Assembly (NCBI GenBank): GCA_963804375.1
Contig: CAWDQE010000016.1
Coordinates: 111,369-175,368 of the forward strand
Reading direction: 5' to 3'
Length of the DNA: 64,000 bases
From: JANXQG01 sp963804375
GTDB taxonomy: Bacteria > Planctomycetota > Planctomycetia > Pirellulales > Thermoguttaceae
Under the pieces are notes generated by a model. That model was not told where the DNA came from, made no database searches, and worked only from the letters and a program-made list of their open reading frames with translations. Positions 37,433-44,688 of the stretch are shown piece after piece (within the stretch, counting starts at the first letter, position 1; every line of letters begins with the position of its first letter). Position numbers and translations under genes: made by a program.

Positions 37433-39079
37433 TTAAGATTTGCAGTCGGTCCAGGTTCTGCCGGTGTGGATCTCCACCTTGAGCGGCACGCTGAAGCCTT
37501 CCGGCACGGCTTCCATGGCGTCGCGCACGAGCTGGCTGGTCTCCTCGACCAGCGGCTCGGGCACCTCCAGAAGCACGCTGTCGTGGACCGGCAAAAGCAT
37601 GCGGACTTCATCAGGCAAGGTGTCGTGCAGGCGGATCAGCGCCAGCTTGAGCAGATCGGCGGCGCTGCCCTGAATGATCGTGTTGACCGCGTGACGACGG
37701 GCTTCGGCTGTGGCAGCGTCATTGGCAGAGTGGATGTTCGGCAAGTATCGGCGCCGCCCGTAGAGCGTGCGAACCTCGCCGTGAATGAGGGTCCGGTGAT
37801 GGACTGCGGCGGTCCAGGCGGCAACCCCAGGGTAGGCAGCGGCGTGGGCTGCTAGGAGGGCTTCGGCTTGTTGCTGGGGGACGGCAAGTTCGTCGGCGAG
37901 CCCGTAGGCGGTTTGCCCGTAGACGATACCGAAGTTCAGGATCTTGCCGAGTTGGCGCTGCTGGTCGGTCACGTCGGTTTCGGCGATCCCGAGTACGCTG
38001 GCCGCGGTGCGGGCGTGCAGGTCGATGTCGTGCTGGAAAGCGTAAAGGAGGGCGGGGTCTTGGGAGAAGTGGGCAAGGACACGGAGTTCCATCTGCGAGT
38101 AGTCAGCCTCCAGTAAGACGCAGCCTGGGGCGGCCTCAACAGCCCTGCGGACGCGACGATCGAGGGCCTGCAACGGTGGATCGCTGCATGAGAAGCGGCC
38201 GGTGGCAGTGCCCAGCGGGTCGAGGTTGCCGCGGACGATCGACGTGTGCGGATCGACGGCATCAAGGACACCTTTTGCAGAAATGCAGGCAGCTTGGGCA
38301 TCGCGGTAGGTCTGAATGTGGGCGACCAGCGGATGCTGCGAGGTAAGTTGGGCGAGCGCAGCTTTGGACACGGCTTGGTTGCCGTGGCGGGTTTCCAGCG
38401 GGCAAGGTAGGCCCAGGTCGTTATAGAGCAGTCGGCGAACATCGGCAGCATCATCAGGGTTGAAGGAGCTGCCGGCGTCGGCTTGAAGGATGCGACGGGC
38501 AATCTCCATCTGCGTCTGGTGGCTTTCATGGAGGCCCATGAGCACGGAACGGTTAACGGGCAGCCCAGCGAGCGTCATGGCGAGCACGGGCGCCAGCACC
38601 GGCAATTCGATCTCACGGTAGAGGTCGTGTATGCCGGCGATGGAAATCTGCTGCGACAGCCGGGCGCACAGGGCGAGCGGGTTGTTGACACGGGCAAACG
38701 CGACGCGTACTCGTTCCCCACCGTCAATCGCAAGCTCTTGGTTCCCGCTGGGGTCCCCGCCGAATAGCAGGCAGAGCATGGTGCGGAGGTCGTCGATGTC
38801 GGCGACATCGGATGGGGACGGCAGATCGTTCTGCGCCTCGACTGCCAGCCCGAAGAGAGCGTCGTTGTACAAACGCGGGCGGGGGCCCAAGGCTTGCAGC
38901 ACGCCGGCAATTTCGTTGGCTTCAACAGACTGGAGCCCGCCTTCGGCAGTCTGGTAACTCATTCCGGTGAGCCGGGATCTGCCGGCAGCGACTGTGGCGG
39001 CGGTGCGAGGGCCATCGACCACATAATCGACGGCGACCAGCAGGGGTTCATCGTAATTTATGGTTTTGTAACGGGGCAT
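37433..39079 (-). CDS. Family-A DNA polymerase of element B
   Basis: A 548-residue enzyme with complete polymerase motifs: A EADYSQMELRVLAHFS, B RQLGKILNFGIVYGQTAYGL, C LLPVHDSVLLEVP. As in element A, motif C has Ser where most family-A enzymes have Glu. The N-terminal 210 residues are nearly identical to element A, while the middle (about residues 210-330, thumb and tip) differs strongly, so the two genes are mosaics. No 5' nuclease domain is present and the 3'-5' exonuclease site looks degenerate. ATG 39079 follows AGGAAG and overlaps the small basic gene by 22 bases. It presumably copies element B DNA. Confidence 0.92.
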   Translation of the reverse strand: MPRYKTINYDEPLLVAVDYVVDGPRTAATVAAGRSRLTGMSYQTAEGGLQSVEANEIAGVLQALGPRPRLYNDALFGLAVEAQNDLPSPSDVADIDDLRTMLCLLFGGDPSGNQELAIDGGERVRVAFARVNNPLALCARLSQQISIAGIHDLYREIELPVLAPVLAMTLAGLPVNRSVLMGLHESHQTQMEIARRILQADAGSSFNPDDAADVRRLLYNDLGLPCPLETRHGNQAVSKAALAQLTSQHPLVAHIQTYRDAQAACISAKGVLDAVDPHTSIVRGNLDPLGTATGRFSCSDPPLQALDRRVRRAVEAAPGCVLLEADYSQMELRVLAHFSQDPALLYAFQHDIDLHARTAASVLGIAETDVTDQQRQLGKILNFGIVYGQTAYGLADELAVPQQQAEALLAAHAAAYPGVAAWTAAVHHRTLIHGEVRTLYGRRRYLPNIHSANDAATAEARRHAVNTIIQGSAADLLKLALIRLHDTLPDEVRMLLPVHDSVLLEVPEPLVEETSQLVRDAMEAVPEGFSVPLKVEIHTGRTWTDCKS

Positions 39080-39414
39080 GCTTTCTTCTTCCTGGGACGT
39101 TTGCGGCCGGTGACTTTCCTGACCTTGTATGGCTTGCGGCGCAGATTCTCCACGGTCGGGCTGCGCCCCGCCTTGCCAACCCATAAGACGACTGTGCCGC
39201 TGCCATCCCCTGAGTACGCCTCGATCCACTTCTGCGCTCCCTGCACGCAGTAGCGGCGGAACTTGAAGATGCCGCGATCGGCGACAGCATGCTCAACGCC
39301 ATCATCGCTGACGTAGACTGGGCCGCCGCTGACGCGGAATTTGTCACCAAGCTTGAGGACAGCACGGGGGCCGTAGCGGTATTCGTCGAGGATTTCGAGC
39401 TTACGGTTCGACAT
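39058..39414 (-). CDS. Small basic protein of the replication module, copy B
   Basis: A 118-residue protein identical to the element A copy after the first 25 or so residues. It contains FRVSGGPVYVSDDGVEHAV and GTVVLWVGKAGRSPTVENL, followed by a Lys/Arg-rich tail. An SH3/KOW-like single-strand or double-strand DNA-binding accessory role is plausible. The start at 39414 overlaps the primase stop by 14 bases, and its end overlaps the polymerase start by 22, indicating coupled translation of primase, accessory protein and polymerase. Confidence 0.75.
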   Translation of the reverse strand: MSNRKLEILDEYRYGPRAVLKLGDKFRVSGGPVYVSDDGVEHAVADRGIFKFRRYCVQGAQKWIEAYSGDGSGTVVLWVGKAGRSPTVENLRRKPYKVRKVTGRKRPRKKKACPVTKP

Positions 39415-40474
39415 GGCAGTTGGCAATCTCGTCTGGGGTGCAATCTCCGGGGTCCTTGCGGCCTGGAGGCAGGGTTGCAAGCAGGACTTCGCCTCCGCCG
39501 GGACCGCGGGCAAGCCGTAGGTCATTTTGGATTTTTCGGGCCTCCTCGTGCGCGTCCTGGTCGAGCATGACGATGATGTGGCGGCCCGGAAAATGATGGA
39601 CCAAGAGCAACTTCTGGGTCTGCGATAGGTCCTTGCCGAAAAGTGCAATCGCACCAGGCCCTACCCGCCAAGCGTCGGAGGGTCCCTCGACCACGTAAAC
39701 TGGGCCGTCGCTGGCGATCGCCAAATGCAGGCCGTAGAGCAATTCCGACTTCTGCATGCCCGCTGCCGACAGATACTTGGCATCGCTGCCGCCGAGGGCC
39801 TCATAGCCGGGCACAAGGCGGGCCTGCCAGCCGCCGAGGACAAGGGTATGCCCGTCGCTTGACGAGAACAACTTTGCGGGGCGGTAGACCGGGATCAGGA
39901 TGCGGTTCGTGGCTGCGGGGCGACAGGCAATACACCAGTCGCAGAAGCTGATATCCCACGTCTCCTGAAGGTACTGAAGGTCGAAGCCGCGGGAGGTGAG
40001 GTAGATGGCAGCAGGATGGCTGGCGGGCAAGGAGGCGATCGGCGTGAGACCTTCGGGTAGGACGATCTCCTGGGGCGGTTCCGTGGCCGGAGTTGTGGCG
40101 GGCAATTCAACGTGCTGCGCATAGCGCCGGCTGATAGGCACCGCCAGGCGGCTGCGGAGCATTAAGCGATTGGCCTCGACCTGGTGGCACTTCTCGTTAT
40201 GGCAGCACCAGAGACCGTAGTTGCGCTGGCCAGTGGCCGGGTCCAAGACGCCGTACATGTAGCTGATGTAGAGCCTGAAACGGTCGTCGTAGCAAAACGG
40301 GCACGAGACCGCATATTGCTCGCCGCGCTGGGACGTGCGATCGGTGAAGCGCCCAGGACGGGCTGGATCGGGCACACGGGAGGCAATCCTGGGCTGGCCA
40401 GGGTTCGTGGTACGAACCTCGCCGAACTGGGCCTGGAGGATGGAGAACAGGGTTGGGTTCATTGGACTGGGCAT
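39401..40474 (-). CDS. CHC2/Toprim primase of element B
   Basis: A 357-residue T7-gp4-like primase without a helicase half. Residues 55-100 form a zinc finger (AVSCPFCYDDRFRLY and LWCCHNEKCHQVEANR, so CxxC plus CHxxxC). The Toprim fold follows: ILIPVYRPA, YVVEGPSDAWR with the metal-binding Glu, and IIVMLDQDAHEEA with the Asp pair. It synthesises RNA primers on the element's DNA, presumably with the DUF927 helicase encoded upstream. The ATG at 40474 follows AAAGGCG. The element A copy is destroyed, so this is the only intact primase in the window. Confidence 0.88.
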   Translation of the reverse strand: MPSPMNPTLFSILQAQFGEVRTTNPGQPRIASRVPDPARPGRFTDRTSQRGEQYAVSCPFCYDDRFRLYISYMYGVLDPATGQRNYGLWCCHNEKCHQVEANRLMLRSRLAVPISRRYAQHVELPATTPATEPPQEIVLPEGLTPIASLPASHPAAIYLTSRGFDLQYLQETWDISFCDWCIACRPAATNRILIPVYRPAKLFSSSDGHTLVLGGWQARLVPGYEALGGSDAKYLSAAGMQKSELLYGLHLAIASDGPVYVVEGPSDAWRVGPGAIALFGKDLSQTQKLLLVHHFPGRHIIVMLDQDAHEEARKIQNDLRLARGPGGGEVLLATLPPGRKDPGDCTPDEIANCHVEP

Positions 40475-40489
40475 GGGGAACGCCTTTCT

Positions 40490-40790
40490 GGGCTGGCTGG
40501 GGAACAGGGAGTGGGTTGTTCTCGGGGGTGAGGGAACACGAAAAGCCCGTAATTTCCAGGGTCAAACGCAGTTTGTTCCCTTGTTCCCTGTTCCTGGGGA
40601 GAGGAGGTACTTATATGAAAAGGAGACTTAGTTTTTTTGTAAGTCTTAGAAAAAAGTCGCCTCTTCCTAAAGAGACTATTATTTAGAGGGAACAAGGGAA
40701 CAAATAGTATTAAATTGATATAAGTATCTGAAATATAAGGAGTTAAGGTGTTCCCTAAGTTGTTCCCTCCCTGTTCCCTTGTTCCCTCCC
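40490..40790. repeat. Candidate replication origin of element B (iteron array plus AT-rich segment)
   Basis: TGTTCCCT or its complement recurs at least nine times between helicase and primase genes: near 40499 and 40531; TTGTTCCCT at 40573 and 40581; AGGGAACAA at 40687 and 40695; then at 40749, 40760, 40771 and 40779. Between the groups (about 40608-40745) the DNA is strongly AT-rich, in sharp contrast to the GC-rich surroundings, as expected of a DNA-unwinding region. The layout matches iteron plasmid origins. A regulatory or terminator role is the main alternative. Confidence 0.7.
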
Positions 40791-40914
40791 AGCCTTGGTC
40801 GGAATTGCCCGCGATCGCAGTGGGAACCGCGGGCGCGTAAGCGCGATTCTGGCAGCTTTTCTCAGTTCTGGTCATATTGGTCGTCTTCATCGTTTGCGGC
40901 CCTCCTACGCGCAG

Positions 40915-43422
40915 CTACCGCCCTTCTTGGCCATGCTGCGCCGTTCCCCCGCCGGTGCGTCCGATCGTCGGGCTGGGGCACCGCCGTGGCTCTTCATCCC
41001 CAGGCTCGACCGGGCCTTCCACCTGCTCGATGGCCGTTCTCTTGACGGCGACCACGTAGGGCGTGAGGTTGCCGATGCGCGTCCGGTACTGGTGTTTGCC
41101 TTTGGAGACCTTCAGCCATTCCCTGTCGAACCAAAGCCGCTTGATCGGCTCTGGCTCGAAGCCGCCGGCCACCAGGATCTCGTCGAGCTTGTGCGGGAAG
41201 AATCCAATGTAGGGTTCGTCTTTGTCTTCAAGCTCCCATCGACCTGCCCAACCGCCTGACGGCGCCATCATGCCAGCGGTACTTGCTGGTGGTTGAAATT
41301 GCTCGCGGTGTCCCTGCGCCCAGCTCATCACGTGCCGCAGTGCAACCGCGGCACGATCAGCCTCCGGCGTTTCGGCGGTCAACTCGCCCCACAACTCGCC
41401 GACGACATCACGATACTCCCACGGCATCTCGACGGCCTGGTGAACGATCTGGGCCGTCATGCCGATCGCGGCCAGATGCGTGGCCATACGCGCGGCCACG
41501 GAATTGTCGCCGGCACGATTGCCAAACTGCTGCCGGAGTTGGCGGTACTGCTCGCGCCACGCGGCCCAGTCATCACGATGCTCAATCAAATACTGCACGA
41601 AGCGCGGCCCCAGATGACCGTAATGGTCATGTACGGCGTCGTTCACCCGGTTGACGATCTGCGCGGTGGCGGCATCGGCCTTGCCGAAGGGTGATCCCCA
41701 CACCTCTAATACCCGTGCCCGCGTGCCGCCGTCCTCGCTGAAGCTGGTGATCGGGGCCTCGCCGCTGGTGAGCATCACGGTGCGGAAGGCGTCGTTCCGC
41801 GCCAGCCCTTGCTGCGATCCGCGTCCGCGTCCGCGGCCCGAAGCCACGTCGTAGATCATCTGGGCGACCATTTCTTTTTTGCTGGCCCTCTTGGTGTCGT
41901 CCACCACCAGGGGCAGATGATTGAGCACCGCGGGAGCACGCCCGAACCACACCCGCGTTGCGTCCCAGGTTCCCATTGCCGACGTGGTGGATTTCTCGTT
42001 CGGGCAGCCCCAGCAGGACGCTGAGATCCTCAACGTGATCGTTTTGCCCTGGCTGGTGGCCCCGGCGTAGCTCGTGATGAAGTTGTCGGAGTTGAGGACT
42101 TCGAGCATCGGCGGCGTGAGCGCGGCGTAGATACCCAGCATGACCTTTGGGAACTGCGCGATCGGCTGCACTGCCGCGCACCAGCCCTCAAACGTCCCTG
42201 CCTCGCAATAGCCCGCGGCAAGCTGCCCGTCGCCTTCATCGGCCCCGCGGAAGATGATTTCTGATGCCGTGTTGGCCGATTCGGTGATGGTGGCGGCGCC
42301 GGTGTCGGTCATGGTCCGCACCGCCGCAGTATTATTGTCTCGGAGCAACCGCTCGCCCCACAGGAAACCATCATGGCCGCCGTTGCCCTGCCACCCCAAC
42401 TGCCGCGCCACGCGTGACCGGGGCAGCAGTTCCAGGTTGTGGGCTTCAAAACTGGCCAGGAAATCGACAACCAGCGAGGCGTTGTTGCTCGTCACGGGAG
42501 CCCCGTAGGCGGCAAGTTCGACGACTGTCTTGCCTACGGCAACCGTTGCCCGCGGCACGATTTCCTCGTGCCAACGCCCATCGCGCAGCCAGGCCACGCC
42601 CAGGTGCTCTGCCTCGCCGTCCATCTCGGTGAAGCGGCGGGTGATCACCATCGGAGCCGACGTGACGGCGATGGCCTTGTCGGCGTTTCCCTGTGCGATG
42701 CCTTCGACACTGAGCATCCAGCCCTCGGGCACAACAGCATCGGCAGGCACGGGTGCGTCTGGAAGGCTGCTGTGAACTCTGGCAAGAGCCTGTTCGCCTC
42801 CGCCCGTCTGCCCTCGTGCTCCCGCGGCGAGTTGCTCGACCTGCTGCTGAAGGCGGTAGGCCGTGTAACCCTCGACGCCAAGGTCTGCGAGCCGCTGGGC
42901 AATTCGCCCGCATGCTGCCGGGAGAGCCTGGGGGTGATGGTGGATGATGGCGGCGGCCTCGACGGCAGCCCGCACGCCGCGTCCGCAGCGAGCGACATCT
43001 TCGTCGCCCACCATCGCGTAGAGTACCGCGACAAAGAGATCGGCCGGCACTCCGAATTCCCCGTGCCGCACCATGTAGGCCGCTTCGAGGCCGGCAATGA
43101 AGCCCAAGACCGCCCAGCGCTCGCCGTCGCTCCAGTCGAGAACATGACGCAAATCGAAGATCGGCGCCCCGCCTGCGGCGCGGATTTGCTCGCAAAGTTG
43201 TTGGGGATATTCTTCAGTCTGCAACGCGGCCGGCACTACCATTTCGGTCCGGCCTTGCAATTCGATGATAAGCGGCGTGCCCACGATGGGAACCGCTGGG
43301 GCATCCTGCGGAGCGTCGTCAGCGTTCCCCGCAACGATCCGCGGGGCGCGTGCGCCGCGGTCTTGCAGGTTGGCGATTAGCTCAGGGTTGATGCGTGTGG
43401 GAACTTCAGGTATAGTAGACAT
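40915..43422 (-). CDS. DUF927-type helicase/ATPase of element B
   Basis: An 835-residue protein. The C-terminal half is a DUF927 P-loop ATPase: FITSYAGATSQGKTITLRIS (Walker A ATSQGKT), LPLVVDDTKRA (Walker B), VMLTSGEAPITSF (sensor-like) and GGTRARVLEVWGSPFG. The N-terminal half is unrecognised and helical. DUF927 proteins are superfamily-type helicases of phages, plasmids and integrated elements. I chose ATG 43422 because AAGGAGG lies ten bases upstream; a GTG at 43434 would overlap it. The gene follows the small HTH gene and precedes the iteron array and primase. Confidence 0.82.
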   Translation of the reverse strand: MSTIPEVPTRINPELIANLQDRGARAPRIVAGNADDAPQDAPAVPIVGTPLIIELQGRTEMVVPAALQTEEYPQQLCEQIRAAGGAPIFDLRHVLDWSDGERWAVLGFIAGLEAAYMVRHGEFGVPADLFVAVLYAMVGDEDVARCGRGVRAAVEAAAIIHHHPQALPAACGRIAQRLADLGVEGYTAYRLQQQVEQLAAGARGQTGGGEQALARVHSSLPDAPVPADAVVPEGWMLSVEGIAQGNADKAIAVTSAPMVITRRFTEMDGEAEHLGVAWLRDGRWHEEIVPRATVAVGKTVVELAAYGAPVTSNNASLVVDFLASFEAHNLELLPRSRVARQLGWQGNGGHDGFLWGERLLRDNNTAAVRTMTDTGAATITESANTASEIIFRGADEGDGQLAAGYCEAGTFEGWCAAVQPIAQFPKVMLGIYAALTPPMLEVLNSDNFITSYAGATSQGKTITLRISASCWGCPNEKSTTSAMGTWDATRVWFGRAPAVLNHLPLVVDDTKRASKKEMVAQMIYDVASGRGRGRGSQQGLARNDAFRTVMLTSGEAPITSFSEDGGTRARVLEVWGSPFGKADAATAQIVNRVNDAVHDHYGHLGPRFVQYLIEHRDDWAAWREQYRQLRQQFGNRAGDNSVAARMATHLAAIGMTAQIVHQAVEMPWEYRDVVGELWGELTAETPEADRAAVALRHVMSWAQGHREQFQPPASTAGMMAPSGGWAGRWELEDKDEPYIGFFPHKLDEILVAGGFEPEPIKRLWFDREWLKVSKGKHQYRTRIGNLTPYVVAVKRTAIEQVEGPVEPGDEEPRRCPSPTIGRTGGGTAQHGQEGR

Positions 43423-43463
43423 TAGATGAAGCACCTCCTTGATGCTGGTGTTCTGCGTGCCGC

Positions 43464-43527
43464 CCGATTTCCGCTCGGACGGCTAAAATGATTTACTTCG
43501 TAAGACCGGGCGTCACCGCCCGGTCTT
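43464..43527 (-). promoter_or_regulatory. Conserved leader and hairpin between HTH gene and helicase, element B
   Basis: AAGACCGGGCG (43502-43512) and CGCCCGGTCTT (43517-43527) form an 11-bp stem with a 4-base loop. The adjacent block 43464-43486 matches the element A leader (24309-24331) with two mismatches although the downstream helicases are unrelated. No T-run follows on the transcribed strand. Confidence 0.5.
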
Positions 43528-43534
43528 GCTGTTT

Positions 43535-43762
43535 CTATACGCCCACGGCTTCCGCCGTGTGCTCCGGCGCAGCCTCTGCTGACGGCACAGTCACGCCAAA
43601 ATGCTCAGCCAGCCGCTGGAGGTCTTCTGATGAGAAGACCCTTCTGCCCCCGATGCGCAGTCGAGGTTCCGGCAGGCGGTCATGGGCGTATGCGTACTGG
43701 ATTCTATAACTCTGGATTTGTAGGAGACGGGCACAATCTTGCATGCTCAATGTTTGGGGCAT
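43535..43762 (-). CDS. Small HTH (excisionase-like) protein, element B
   Basis: A 75-residue protein with the same MerR/excisionase-type fold as the element A protein: LSMQDCARLLQIQSYRIQYA and LPEPRLRIGGRRVFSSEDL, with an Ala/Glu-rich tail. GAGGAA precedes the ATG at 43762; longer in-frame starts up to 43981 would add a basic, unlikely N-terminus. It opens the element B operon and is a candidate regulator or recombination directionality factor, although no integrase gene is present nearby. Confidence 0.75.
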   Translation of the reverse strand: MPQTLSMQDCARLLQIQSYRIQYAYAHDRLPEPRLRIGGRRVFSSEDLQRLAEHFGVTVPSAEAAPEHTAEAVGV

Positions 43763-43952
43763 TGCGAATTCCTCCTTGGTTTCGGTTCGGATGTTCTCAT
43801 AAGTCCTCTTCTCGATGACGATATTCAAGGTAGCGCACTTCCGCCTTGAGCGCAAGAGGCGTTTCCTGTTTCTCTTTCGCCCGCAATGTCGCACGGCCGC
43901 GAAGGCCCCGACTCTGGGCAAAAGGCCCAGGGCCGGGAGCCTGCCTCGCGAT

Positions 43953-44486
43953 CTACACCAGCGCCACCGTCTGCTCCGCACTCAGCGCGTCGACGGCCTC
44001 TTCAACCTCGATCGACCGCTTCGTTGACGGATGCCAGATGGCCTTCTGGTTGTTTTCCGCGGCGAACTTTAATGCCTTGTGCCGGCCCTGGAGCGCTACG
44101 GAGACATCCAGGTAGAAAAAGCCTTCATCGAGCCAGCCGCCCAAAAAATAGGCGGGCTGGCTGAGGATGCCGATGTTGGCGCCCACGAAGTCCTCCAGTT
44201 CCGCCTGTGTGGGCGGATGGTCGAGTACGCGTTCGTGGCCTCCAATCGACACGAAATGCGTTTCCGCGTCTCGGTGCGGGGAAGTCCCGTTCACGAACAC
44301 GCTAAACCCTCCGTCTTGCCAGTCGTTGATCGCGGCACGAATGCCGTCCCAATCGACCGATATTGCGAGGGCTGTGGTTTGTCCGCCGCCGCTCGGAAGC
44401 GACAGCCTGTTCTGCCCGACCGGGCGGGAATCGTTCCCGACAGGTCCCAAAGTGCTGGCCCTATGGCCAGTCTTCGAACTACTCAT
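43953..44486 (-). CDS. Conserved hypothetical protein (about 177 aa)
   Basis: A soluble protein starting MSSSKTGHRAST. Its C-terminal part is well ordered: ETHFVSIGGHERVLDHPPTQ, AYFLGGWLDEGFFYLDVSVA and KALKFAAENNQKAIWHPST. I recall similar proteins of unknown role in integrated elements, but cannot name a family. The start is uncertain; an upstream GTG/ATG at 44702 would add a hydrophobic segment. It follows the second DUF927 gene on the same strand and may belong to that third, partial module. Confidence 0.55.
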   Translation of the reverse strand: MSSSKTGHRASTLGPVGNDSRPVGQNRLSLPSGGGQTTALAISVDWDGIRAAINDWQDGGFSVFVNGTSPHRDAETHFVSIGGHERVLDHPPTQAELEDFVGANIGILSQPAYFLGGWLDEGFFYLDVSVALQGRHKALKFAAENNQKAIWHPSTKRSIEVEEAVDALSAEQTVALV

Positions 44487-44688
44487 TACGAATCGTCCAT
44501 GACTAAACTCCTCAAATGTTTTTATGCGATATTCCAGGTGGCCGCCGGTGGCGACCACGCCGGATACAGCCGCGACCACCGAAAAAGCAGCAGCGGCTAG
44601 ATTTAGAAAAAGCAAAGGAGCAGGCATAATGCTCGTGTTCCGCGACCTCGTCCGCGCCGTCGCGGCCCTGCCCCAAGTTGGACCCGAA

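Noticed and set aside
40573..40787. CRISPR array from the regular TGTTCCCT repeats
   Set aside because: Repeats are only 8-9 bases, irregularly spaced and in both orientations, and no cas gene is present.
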